DNA of 64,000 bases from Marinobacter daqiaonensis (lineage in GTDB: Bacteria; Pseudomonadota; Gammaproteobacteria; Pseudomonadales; Oleiphilaceae): assembly GCF_900115285.1 (NCBI RefSeq), contig NZ_FOYW01000001.1, forward strand, positions 1,012,655-1,076,654. Reading direction: 5' to 3'. Positions within the stretch are counted from its first letter, which is position 1. Each line of letters opens with the position of its first letter. The notes under the pieces were generated by a model. It saw only the letters and a program-made list of their open reading frames with translations, did no database searches and had not been told where the DNA came from. This document shows positions 35,065 through 44,498 of this stretch, piece after piece. The translations under genes were made by a program, and so were the position numbers.

Positions 35065-38000
35065 TCACCGATTAACCAGCCATCCCCCCTTCTGTCGCTT
35101 CGTCAGATACTGCAACTCATCGGCTGCCCGGGCCGTACTGATTCGCCTGGTCACCATGTCACGATAGATGCGATCGGCCTTGCGGCGGCGGCGGACTGCA
35201 TCGCCCACGTCGAGAAACTGCTCCACCCAGGTCACCAGGGTCAGCCAGAGACCGCCTGATGGTTCACTGGGTGACCTGCCTTCTTCCTCAGGCCTGTTTC
35301 TCCCCTCCAGATTGGCTGCGATCAGCCGGAGTTCTGCCTGGAAGCTCTCGCTCTGGGCCACCGGCAGCTCTTTTGCCCGGTGCAGGAGGTCCTGCATGTA
35401 TTCGGCGGAAAGCAGGCCGTATTCCTGAAAGCTCGCCAGGAATTGAAGGCCCCGGGTGGCCTCACCACGGTTACCGCTCAGGATCATCCCGCCAGCTGCG
35501 TGAATCTTGTCCCAGGCCTGCCAGCGATAGACCCAGTCAAGCCCGGGGCCCTTGATGTTCTGCATGCCGAGTATGCGGTTGGTGTAGCCCGGTGGCGTCT
35601 GGTCGCAGATCAGGTTGACCAGCTGCTCCCCCGTCACGAAGGGTGAGCGAACGATCTCGATACGGCTTCTGAACCATTTCCAGAGCAGGTCCCGGGCCTG
35701 CTCATTGATTGCCTCTGATGGCGCCTGATCCCTGGCTACACGCCGATCGAGTTCGCTGAACTCCTGCCATTCCCGGTAATGGCTCTGATGATGTCCAAGA
35801 ACGGTCTCCAGGTGATGGGACAGCAGTGCTTTTTTACCCTCGTGCTCATGCTCCTGGCCGTTCGTGTACTCGTGCGTCCTTACAAGGGTTTCGAGATAGT
35901 TGGCGGGGGCGGCCAGATTCTCCGCAAGAATCTGTGTGTCGTAGGCTACGCCAAGGCCTTCAAGCATGGCCGAAAGCCTGCCGAGCACCGCTTTTTCAGT
36001 GACACAAACCCGCATCTGCCGGGCCAGGCGGTGCCACTCCAGCGACGGGTCGGGGTTGTCCTGGGACTGCGGCCACAGCGTGGTCTCCTCCCGGCGAACC
36101 TGCCAGGACTCCTCGATGTAGCCCATCAGGCCCTCGAGATTGGTGCCGATAAGAAAATGGCGATCCGCGCTGATGTCATTGACCAGAATATCAGCGAACA
36201 CCCGCGAGCGGGCCACCCGGTCGGCCCGGTTGTTGATCACCGTCGACACCCAGACACCGGGCTCGGCTTCCGGGTCCTGCCTGTCAAATCCCAGCCGGTT
36301 CCAGTTACCCAGCGCCCCGAGGCGCTCGTTGGCGGACATGCCGTTGGTGAACTGTAGCCAGCGTCCCCGGGCATGGGCCATGGGATAGACCTTGAGCACG
36401 CCTAGATCGAGAATTACATGGTCGGCCATGGCCTTGAGGGCAAACAGATGGGGAATGTCGAACTCATCTGCCATACGCAGCACAAGGGCGATGTTGGTGG
36501 GGTGCTCCTCGTAGGGGAAACGTGACAGGGTGTCGCCAGGCAGGAGTTCAGACTCGATCCAGCTAACGCTGTGGCACTCGGTACCCAACTGCCGGGAAGC
36601 CTGCTGCAGGATCGGCAGCATCTCCGCTTCGCTGGTGATGAGGGTGGAGTTTTTGGGGATGAACTCGGTCATGACAATGGGAATATTGATGCCCGCTGGG
36701 CCCTGGATATCCTCGTGGTCGGGATAGGTATTGGTGATGGTGGAAATGTCATCCCGCATCCACTGCTTCTGGAGAATACGCACGTAGGACGGCGTGAGGC
36801 CCATGCACTCCCAGAGGAACACATCCGCATCCAGTTTTCGGGACAGCTTCACCAGGTCTGCCTGCTCCCAGATAGTGGCCTTGTCGTAGGGCCTGAACAG
36901 GAACATTTCCTGGAGATCCCGGTGGCTGTAGCCATGCAGGAACATGGCCTCGCAACCCGTGGTCTTGGAAATCACATGAAAGCCCAGGCCATTGAAGAGC
37001 GCAGCCTTGAGGCGCTCAGTGCCGGACTTTCCCCGGGTTCCCCAGCCGCCGATCACCAGTGGCAACCTGTTGCGGGCGCGGCGGGTGGTCAGGTTGACAT
37101 AGACATGCCGCCCGACGAACAGGGCCAGCATGCCGGCCAGAAAAAAGCCCAGCTGACGCAGCGTGTTCTGGTAGACGGACACGAAATAGTCCGTGTACTG
37201 CTGCCACCAGTCGACAAGCAGCGGTGGAAAGGCCAGCGCGGGGAAGAAGCGCCGCACTGCCGGGTCCGCTGGCAGGGGTCCTGACGCAGGGTCAGTGTAG
37301 GTCCTGAATCCCACCTGAAAACCCAGGGCCTGAAGTGCACTCATGTAGCGGTCCGGCGCCCCGCCGCTGTCAGACTCCCAGTTGCGCAGGCGGGCGTAAT
37401 GGGCGAAACGGAACGTCAGCTTCAGCCGTGCCCGCAGCCGGGCAACCAGCCCGCTGGGCGGAGTGATCTCGGTCACTCCCTCGCTTGAGTAAATTTTCAT
37501 GGGCCGGGTCGGCCAGGACTGATCGAGACTCGATATCGCCTGGTCCACCAGGGGCAGGTAGGGCCGCCAGCCGTCCTCGTCGCTCATATGCAGGGGTTCG
37601 CCCGGCACCTTGGTAGGACTGAGCTCCGACATCCGCGCCGAGGGCACCTGCAAAAGGCCATAGTAGACCCGTCCGATGGTGTGATGGCCGGCCTGGCGCT
37701 TGTCTGGCGAGGAATGAGTAAACTCATACCAGGCCCGCCAGAGCCGGAAGCGGAAGCGCTCCCAGCGCCGGAACCTGAGCTTGTGGGCACTGCGGCTGGC
37801 GTCCAGACCGAAATCGTCCTGGGTGAGCGCGCTCAGCACGCGACCAAGACGGTCATCGTCCACCTGAGCGGGCACCTCAAGGCTCCGGCGCTTGCCCACG
37901 GGCGCCTTGCCGAGCCGGGCACGAAGCTGCTGGTGAAGGCTTCGCGCCTCGGGGTCGGCGATACACCAGAGAGTTTCCCGTGCCTGGGCGGACCACCGCC

Positions 38001-39264
38001 GGACCCGCAGATCGTCTGCCTCGGAATGCAGCGCCGTAAGTACCGCGAAGCCAGACTGCGACCACTGTTCAAGCAGTTCTTCCTCGCCCTTCTCCAGCAG
38101 AATGGCGGCGATGGCCGGAATAATATGGCAATACAGACGGAGGGTGACAGGCTGTCTTTCATGGCGGGCACCACGTTCGGTGAGCTCCTGGGTAAAGCCA
38201 ACGAAAGAGGCATCGGTTTCAACCAGCCGGATCAGGGCATGAACAGCATAACCGCGGACTTCCCTGGCGCTGTCTTCCAGGGCAAGAACCGGCAGATGGT
38301 GCCTGATCGAGGCCGGGCGCAGTCTGACCAGCAGATCGATCAGTGCCTGACGCACCGTGGCGCTCGGATCGTCCAGGGCTGTCTCCAGCAGGGACTCGAT
38401 CCTGGGGTCATCGGCGTGGTCACCAAGCACCTGCACTGCATGCTGGCGCACGAAAAAATCATCGCCCTCCGTCCTCCGGGTCAGGCGGCGCTCGATAATA
38501 TCCACCACCGCGGGATAGCTCAGCACACTCAGCAGCGACAGGGCCTCGGTCTGGAGCCAGACCGGCTGACGGTGGTCCATGGCCAGACGATAGCTGTAAG
38601 CCAGAGTACTGTCGCCGAGATAGTGTCCTTGACCTTCCGGCGGCAAAGCACGGGCAACACGGGCCAGGGCATGGAAGGCGGCAAGCCGGACGCGCAGATC
38701 GCCCTCGTAGGCGAGAAGCTCGCCGATACCGGTCTCGAGATCAAGCTGGCGCCAGCGCTGGATGCCCTCCTCCGGCGTCACCGTATCACCCCCGATATAG
38801 CGGGCGCCTAGCTCTCCCAGTCGTTCCAGACTGAAGCTCAGGTGGCGCTCACAATCAGCGAACTGCTTCTGGTAACGTTCACTGACCGCATCCGGGCCGA
38901 ACCAGCGCCCGAAGGCCCGGCGATCCCCCAGCAGCTGGCGCCGTCCCGCCCCCAGGGTGCGGGCATAGTCAAGTACATGCCCACGAATCTCATCGTCCGA
39001 TCCGGCATTGGCAAGCCTGGTCGTGAACTCGTGGTGATTGGCATGCAGGCGGGCAATATCCCGGCGCTGAACCTCAATCCAGTCCAACAGTGTCTGCAGA
39101 AGAACCCGGCAAAGGGCATCGGTATCATTCTCTGGCAGCAGGCGTCCACTGTTGTGGAGGAAAGCCAGAATGGCAGCAATCTGGCGTCGGCCCACCCGCT
39201 GCCAGGGTGCGGAAAGCCCTTCCGTCAGAAGGGTTTCGGACTGAACAGTGGCGTTGCGTTTCAT
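35065..39264 (-). CDS. HEAT-repeat protein fused to a CapB/PgsB-like amide ligase
   Basis: 1399 residues. Residues about 175-445 form HEAT-like helical repeats (VRLAAFHALARVA, VRQHAVQVLGDHADDP, VRQALIDLLVRLRP). A membrane segment lies near 705-722, and residues about 735-1080 match CapB/PgsB, the Mur-ligase-type synthetase of poly-gamma-glutamate: P-loop IGGWGTRGKSGTERL (Lys746), SKTTGCEAMFLHGY, LWECMGLTPSYVRI, NTYPDHEDIQGP, QFTNGMSANE and NNRADRV. The C-terminal 300 residues are family-specific. Known CapB is about 390-460 residues and has no HEAT part. Start overlaps the preceding gene (ATGA). Confidence 0.82.
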   Translation of the reverse strand: MKRNATVQSETLLTEGLSAPWQRVGRRQIAAILAFLHNSGRLLPENDTDALCRVLLQTLLDWIEVQRRDIARLHANHHEFTTRLANAGSDDEIRGHVLDYARTLGAGRRQLLGDRRAFGRWFGPDAVSERYQKQFADCERHLSFSLERLGELGARYIGGDTVTPEEGIQRWRQLDLETGIGELLAYEGDLRVRLAAFHALARVARALPPEGQGHYLGDSTLAYSYRLAMDHRQPVWLQTEALSLLSVLSYPAVVDIIERRLTRRTEGDDFFVRQHAVQVLGDHADDPRIESLLETALDDPSATVRQALIDLLVRLRPASIRHHLPVLALEDSAREVRGYAVHALIRLVETDASFVGFTQELTERGARHERQPVTLRLYCHIIPAIAAILLEKGEEELLEQWSQSGFAVLTALHSEADDLRVRRWSAQARETLWCIADPEARSLHQQLRARLGKAPVGKRRSLEVPAQVDDDRLGRVLSALTQDDFGLDASRSAHKLRFRRWERFRFRLWRAWYEFTHSSPDKRQAGHHTIGRVYYGLLQVPSARMSELSPTKVPGEPLHMSDEDGWRPYLPLVDQAISSLDQSWPTRPMKIYSSEGVTEITPPSGLVARLRARLKLTFRFAHYARLRNWESDSGGAPDRYMSALQALGFQVGFRTYTDPASGPLPADPAVRRFFPALAFPPLLVDWWQQYTDYFVSVYQNTLRQLGFFLAGMLALFVGRHVYVNLTTRRARNRLPLVIGGWGTRGKSGTERLKAALFNGLGFHVISKTTGCEAMFLHGYSHRDLQEMFLFRPYDKATIWEQADLVKLSRKLDADVFLWECMGLTPSYVRILQKQWMRDDISTITNTYPDHEDIQGPAGINIPIVMTEFIPKNSTLITSEAEMLPILQQASRQLGTECHSVSWIESELLPGDTLSRFPYEEHPTNIALVLRMADEFDIPHLFALKAMADHVILDLGVLKVYPMAHARGRWLQFTNGMSANERLGALGNWNRLGFDRQDPEAEPGVWVSTVINNRADRVARSRVFADILVNDISADRHFLIGTNLEGLMGYIEESWQVRREETTLWPQSQDNPDPSLEWHRLARQMRVCVTEKAVLGRLSAMLEGLGVAYDTQILAENLAAPANYLETLVRTHEYTNGQEHEHEGKKALLSHHLETVLGHHQSHYREWQEFSELDRRVARDQAPSEAINEQARDLLWKWFRSRIEIVRSPFVTGEQLVNLICDQTPPGYTNRILGMQNIKGPGLDWVYRWQAWDKIHAAGGMILSGNRGEATRGLQFLASFQEYGLLSAEYMQDLLHRAKELPVAQSESFQAELRLIAANLEGRNRPEEEGRSPSEPSGGLWLTLVTWVEQFLDVGDAVRRRRKADRIYRDMVTRRISTARAADELQYLTKRQKGGWLVNR

Positions 39265-42200
39265 GGATAGATCGGATCCAGACGGTTGGTTTCAACACGC
39301 TCTCGCTGCTGGGCGCGTCGCAGGGTCAGAAAATCCAGTTCATCCGGCCGCCGGGCCGGGCTCAGGCGGCCGGAATTGGCCTCGAAGCCGATTCTCAGGC
39401 GCCAGCCGACGTCACTGCGGTCTATATCGTAGTTGGCCTCAGCGCGCAGGGTCAGAGCATGGGAACCCGTTCCCCAGCGCAGAAGGTTGCCGCCCACGAA
39501 AATCCGCTTGCGATCGAGGCTCGTGCTTCGGTCATCGTCAGCGAAGTAACGGCGCCAACGGAAACCCGCCTCCCCCGCTACGGAACCGAACAGCTGTCGT
39601 CCTGCCATGGTGACCTCCATGTGGTCAGGGTCGAAGGGGTTGAGCGACTCGTTACTGACCAGAGCCCCTTCAAGGTAGAGCCGCTGATCCAGGTGAGGCG
39701 CCCAGGTAAGGCGATCCGACAGGTTAAGGCTTCGCCGGTGATCGTCCCTGTAGGGCGAGAAAATATCCGGATCCAGCTCCGGCAATGCCGTGGCCGTCGC
39801 CGAATCCAGGCTCAGCCAACGCTGGTTCAGGGTGATGCCCGGCTTGTGTCTGAGCCGGGGCGATAGCTGCCAGGTCCGCTCGATGCTTCCCTGCACCCGG
39901 GCCGACCAGTGATTGTTGCCTTCCAGGCTCTCCACCTCCCCGGGCTGGATATAGGCTTCGCCGTACAGGCCCAGATGCCAGTTGCTGTGATCGGTGTAGA
40001 AATCCAGCCACTGCTTTGCGCCCAGGATGTCCTGGCTGCCATCAAACCGCCTCAGCAGCAGGTCACTACGGCTGAAGAGCCGCCTGTCACGCTGGCGAAA
40101 ACGGTAGCTGACGCCGGCCTCGATCGAGTGTGCACCCTGGGCAGGGGCCACGTCGTCCTCGCTGCCGTCAATCCGGTCCGAAAGACTGAGATAGCCGCCC
40201 CAGCTATCGAGACCGGCGCCGGGGGAATAGCGATCCTCGGCACTCCATGCCACCGGCTCGGCGGCTGCAACCGGTGGCGAGGGCCCCCTGACGGGAGCCG
40301 CAAGGTCTGCCTTCACCACCACCGGCTCAGGCAGACTTGCTTCCGGCGCCCGACGCAGGGCGTAGAGACGGTAGTAGCGATCCGCTCTGTTCCCTGCCTT
40401 GAGGGCCAGTGTCTGCCAGCCGGGCTCGACATAGCGATACGTGGTCGATCCATTGCGTAGCCGCCACTCATCCACCCGCACCCAGGCAGGCCCCTTGACG
40501 TAGAAGCGCGCCGGCTGGCCGGGCGCGGCTATGTGGTAGGTCCGTGTCTCGTCTTCAAGCAGTGGTGCCCTGCTCCCGGCCCTGGTGACCCGTACGGTGA
40601 CAAACTGCTGCTGGCCCGGCTCTACGAGCCACACTCTCAGGGCATGCTGCCCCTCCCCCAGGCGAACCCGTTCCACCGTTTCCTCCTCCGACAGACGCAC
40701 CATCCGGGGCTGACGATCGTCCAGCTGAATCATCACCTCGGCGGGAATTCTTGCCTCATGGGGCAGAACCCGCTGCTCGAGCCGTATCTCGATGGCGACG
40801 GGCTCGGGCGTGAAGAGCTCCAGCCCCTCGATGCTTCTTCCGCTCAACAGAATGGCGGATGCCGGCGATGGCGGAAGCAGGGCCTGGCGCACGCGCCGGA
40901 AGGGTGAATGCATCTGCTCCTGCAGTGGCAGCTGACGGACGCCGGCACTCTCGAAGCTGTTGCTGATATGCTCCCAGTCATGGTTCTCAAGTACTCTGTC
41001 CGCAAGCTGGCGGATGGCAGGCACATTGCTATGTGCCTTGGCCAGCTGTGCCAGGCGTGCGCTCACCCGATCCATCAGGCCAGGGCTCTGTTCGAGCTGC
41101 CAGAGCAGCGCCACGGCAAGGGCGTGGGCCACCTGCGGTGATTCAGGCACGGCACCATCGGTGCGGACATTCTGTACCTGAACGGCATAGCTACCCACCG
41201 GCCAGTCCCCCGGGCCTACCGCCTGATCGGGAAACTGCAGGGATTCAGGAATATTCCCAAAGTCGGAGGCGCCCGGAAGCACAAGGTCAACGGTATGCAA
41301 CTGCGCGGGAGGCAGTACCGGCAGTGGTTCGAGTTCCGCTTCATGAATCCGGAAATAATCCGGCTCTGTGCCGCGCCGGAAGCCCGTTGCCCGGGAGAAT
41401 CCCTGGAGCAGATCCTTCAGGGCCAGGGGCGTTACCGGCGGAAGTACCTCCCAGGTATGCTTTGGCCGCCACTGCCAGAGCTGGGCCAGGTAGTCATTAT
41501 CCCGTGGACGCAGACGAACCTGATGCAGCCCGGAGGGCACTTCCAGAAGGATGTCATCGCCGGTGGAGATACCAGTCTCTTTATTGATGGTCTCGAGATA
41601 GGGGTTTTCCGTACGGCTGAGAACTGGTGCCCGAAGTCTTTTTGTCGTGCCGGCGGCATCCACAAGCTCGGCGGTAAGCCAGTCGATATCCCCCGGCTCA
41701 GGGCCATCCGGTGCCAGCCTTCGAAGCTGCACACGCAGCACGGCCGGCCCCACTACCTCAAGCTCCAATGGTACGTCAGCGCTGGCATGGGGGAGGGCAA
41801 ACGGTGTTCCTGAGACCCCGCTCAATAGAGTCGAGAACCCGCTGCTGCTCTCTACACGGTCATCAACAGAGACCCAGTCGTAGTCCTGCTGCGACGACAG
41901 CGACCAGGCAAGCCAGCGCTCAATGCCAGCCAGGCGCCGTTCCCGGTCCCGACTTGCAAGGGCGCTCGCGATGGCTTCGGCATCCCGCATTCGGGTGATT
42001 CGTGCCAGTCCGGCCTCCCCGGCCTGCTCCCAGCGCTCCGTGGCCTGCGTGGTTTTGCCCTGGCGTGCGGCCAGGTCCCCCTGATGCAGTGCCCGGTCTT
42101 CGAACGTGTCCGCGGTCTCGGCCCACCCGGCTTGCTGCGCCGCCTCCGGCAGCCAGTCCGGCATGCGCCCCTCCCCGGCAAGCAACAGGCCGAGCTGGCT

Positions 42201-44498
42201 TGCCCAAAGGGAGTCGCCCGCACGATGCAGCGCCTCTCCCAGGGGCTCGATCAATCCACCATCGCCCTCACGGAGAAAACGCGCGGCCAGCAGGCGAACC
42301 TGGCTTGCCCAGCGCTGGGTCCGGGCGTAGTCCGTTAAAAGCTCATCGGTGGCCAGGCGCCTTGCCTCCGCATCCGTTGCGAATACCGCCGTGGCCTGCC
42401 GCTGGCGCCTTGCCAGATAATGTTCGCCCAGGGCTTCCAGGGCCTGTTGCGATATCCGATAGGCCTCCGGGTCCTGGCCGTAGCCGGAACGGCCGATCAC
42501 CTCTAGCACGCCGATCCAGTCCCCACGGCCTGCTTTCGCCCGGGCTCTTTTCAGGCGTTCGTCCAGATTGTCAGATACGCCGGCCGGTTCCCTGGCACTG
42601 AAGCTGTCCAGATAGGCCGCCTGAGCAGCATGAAGATAGCGCAGCATCGGGTACCACTGATTCTCCAGGGCTCGCTGCGGGGTGATCGTCGGCGTCAGGG
42701 GCTCTGATTCGGGGTTCGGAATGGCTGCGAAAGCCTGATGCAGGCGCTCAACCAGAGAATCAGGCGGCGTTCTTTCCAGAAGGGTGCGATAGGCGTTCTC
42801 ACCGGCCTCGTAGGCCTGGCTTGCCCGATACTGGAGTGCCACCGGAAGCCTGGCACCACTCCAGATACGCACCTCGCGGACATTCGGCGGCAAAGGCAGC
42901 GTTGTGGTGGCCGTGGGCCAGTAGTGACCGGCTTCACGCTCAGAGGTGAAGTCACCGCTCAGGGTCGGGTGCAGGCCTGACAGGCCTTGCGCCTGACCCT
43001 GCGAGAGCAGGGCGTTCTCGGGTATGGACAGCCTGGTCCGCAATGCCGGACCCATCAGTCTGAACCGTTGGGGCGAGGCGTCGTCGTACTGAATCCATAG
43101 CCCGGCGTCTGCTCCATAAGCTGCCTGCGGCAAAAGTCGGGCAACGGAAAGGCGCAGGCGAGATGGCCCGGAACGTGGTGGCAGCGGATAGGCCAGGGGC
43201 TCTTCCCCCAGCTCGACGAAGAGGCCCCGACTCAACCGATCCCGCACCCCCTCTCCCAGGTAATAGTGCTCGTCGGAGTCGAGTTCCAGCGGACTTGTAG
43301 TGCTGAACCAGGCCGTGTTCATGGTCAGGGGCCCGGTGCCTGAGTCCGGGAACAGATTGCGGAAGAAGCGCTGGCTGCGTTCAATATTCCCGGCAAGCGC
43401 CTGCGCAACCGTGTGTGATCGTGCGCCGGGCCAGGCCGCCCCCCCCTGTCCAGAATGGTCCTGATCACGATAGCCCTGCTCAAGATAGGCAAGGGCAATG
43501 TCGGCTGCCCCCTGGATATGATTGGACTGGCGCAGGGCTTCCAGGTCCTTGAGGGTCCTGCCGCCCGCCGCCAGGGCTTCTTCAAGAAGTGCCCGGGTAA
43601 GCTCAGCCGTGGTGGGCTCGGGTTCATTGGAGTCCAGAAAGTAGTTCTCCTCCGCCTGCTCGATTCGTGCGAGCAGAGGCAGGGACGCCCTGATTTGAAG
43701 ACGGTGCTCACCTCCGGGAATCACCAGGTAGCGCCGGTCCATGCCACCGTGCAGGCTGGAACCGTCCACTATCTGGTAGACAGTGCTGAACTGTGTTCGC
43801 GCAATGCTGATCTGCTGCCAGGGAGCCCCATCCAGGCTCCAGCTCAGGGAATACTGCTGCTGATGCTCCGCTGCCTCGGTCGGGCGACTGGCGATGGCGA
43901 GAATCACCGGACCTTCGATGTCCACCTCGAGGGTCTCGCCCTCACTCAGTCGATGAGCGCCCAGGCGATCGCCCTCATCATCGACAAGCTCCACCCGCTC
44001 AGGTGATCCCGTCAGGGTCACCTCCCGATAGGGGTCCGGTGCATCCACGGGATCCGTTTCAGCGGCAAATAGCCGGCCACGAAAGTGCGTTTCGGCCTCA
44101 AGGCGAGCGAACAGGGGCGATGGCTTGTCCCCTGCGTGGAACCATTCATGATCCTTGCTGCCCGGTGTCCAGGAGGCCTGCCACCAGAGCTCTCCCTCCC
44201 GGGACAGCCACAGCAGAGGCGGCCCTTCGTCATTATTCGATTGCAGACGAAGGTGGCCCTGTGGGGCGAGCTCGAAAGTGGCGGTCTCACCGGCGTCAAG
44301 CACCACCCGCCCCTTTCTTCCCCAGTGATCCGGTCGCTTTGCCGCCGCCCAGAACAGACGCGGCACCTGACTTGCGCGCTCACGCTCGACAAGCGGGTCC
44401 GCCGGGTGGAGATAGGGATTCGTATCGGTCAGCTCCTGGCCAACAGCACCCATGGGCAGGAGCGCAGAGGCCAGAATTGCGGCAAGCCGTGGTGTCAT
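39261..44498 (-). CDS. Giant outer-membrane protein with helical periplasmic region and C-terminal barrel
   Basis: 1745 residues, no recognised family. Signal peptide at the start (MTPRLAAILASALLPMGAVGQ); residues about 25-570 and 870-1400 are mostly beta-rich; residues about 580-860 are alpha-helical and TPR-like (RARAKAGRGDWIGVLEVIG, HQGDLAARQGKTTQATERW). The last 320 residues alternate amphipathic strands with aromatic girdles (QWLDFYTDHSNWHLGLYGEA, GFRWRRYFADDD, WRLRIGFEANSG) like an outer-membrane barrel. The plan recalls PgaA-type polymer exporters. The ATG at 44498 overlaps the upstream stop (ATGA) and has GGAG; one at 44519 is less likely. Confidence 0.7.
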   Translation of the reverse strand: MTPRLAAILASALLPMGAVGQELTDTNPYLHPADPLVERERASQVPRLFWAAAKRPDHWGRKGRVVLDAGETATFELAPQGHLRLQSNNDEGPPLLWLSREGELWWQASWTPGSKDHEWFHAGDKPSPLFARLEAETHFRGRLFAAETDPVDAPDPYREVTLTGSPERVELVDDEGDRLGAHRLSEGETLEVDIEGPVILAIASRPTEAAEHQQQYSLSWSLDGAPWQQISIARTQFSTVYQIVDGSSLHGGMDRRYLVIPGGEHRLQIRASLPLLARIEQAEENYFLDSNEPEPTTAELTRALLEEALAAGGRTLKDLEALRQSNHIQGAADIALAYLEQGYRDQDHSGQGGAAWPGARSHTVAQALAGNIERSQRFFRNLFPDSGTGPLTMNTAWFSTTSPLELDSDEHYYLGEGVRDRLSRGLFVELGEEPLAYPLPPRSGPSRLRLSVARLLPQAAYGADAGLWIQYDDASPQRFRLMGPALRTRLSIPENALLSQGQAQGLSGLHPTLSGDFTSEREAGHYWPTATTTLPLPPNVREVRIWSGARLPVALQYRASQAYEAGENAYRTLLERTPPDSLVERLHQAFAAIPNPESEPLTPTITPQRALENQWYPMLRYLHAAQAAYLDSFSAREPAGVSDNLDERLKRARAKAGRGDWIGVLEVIGRSGYGQDPEAYRISQQALEALGEHYLARRQRQATAVFATDAEARRLATDELLTDYARTQRWASQVRLLAARFLREGDGGLIEPLGEALHRAGDSLWASQLGLLLAGEGRMPDWLPEAAQQAGWAETADTFEDRALHQGDLAARQGKTTQATERWEQAGEAGLARITRMRDAEAIASALASRDRERRLAGIERWLAWSLSSQQDYDWVSVDDRVESSSGFSTLLSGVSGTPFALPHASADVPLELEVVGPAVLRVQLRRLAPDGPEPGDIDWLTAELVDAAGTTKRLRAPVLSRTENPYLETINKETGISTGDDILLEVPSGLHQVRLRPRDNDYLAQLWQWRPKHTWEVLPPVTPLALKDLLQGFSRATGFRRGTEPDYFRIHEAELEPLPVLPPAQLHTVDLVLPGASDFGNIPESLQFPDQAVGPGDWPVGSYAVQVQNVRTDGAVPESPQVAHALAVALLWQLEQSPGLMDRVSARLAQLAKAHSNVPAIRQLADRVLENHDWEHISNSFESAGVRQLPLQEQMHSPFRRVRQALLPPSPASAILLSGRSIEGLELFTPEPVAIEIRLEQRVLPHEARIPAEVMIQLDDRQPRMVRLSEEETVERVRLGEGQHALRVWLVEPGQQQFVTVRVTRAGSRAPLLEDETRTYHIAAPGQPARFYVKGPAWVRVDEWRLRNGSTTYRYVEPGWQTLALKAGNRADRYYRLYALRRAPEASLPEPVVVKADLAAPVRGPSPPVAAAEPVAWSAEDRYSPGAGLDSWGGYLSLSDRIDGSEDDVAPAQGAHSIEAGVSYRFRQRDRRLFSRSDLLLRRFDGSQDILGAKQWLDFYTDHSNWHLGLYGEAYIQPGEVESLEGNNHWSARVQGSIERTWQLSPRLRHKPGITLNQRWLSLDSATATALPELDPDIFSPYRDDHRRSLNLSDRLTWAPHLDQRLYLEGALVSNESLNPFDPDHMEVTMAGRQLFGSVAGEAGFRWRRYFADDDRSTSLDRKRIFVGGNLLRWGTGSHALTLRAEANYDIDRSDVGWRLRIGFEANSGRLSPARRPDELDFLTLRRAQQRERVETNRLDPIYP

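Noticed and set aside
35779..38811. Long plus-strand frames opposite the CapB-like gene
   Set aside because: They are antisense frames of a gene with strong motif support, and their predicted proteins show no motif.
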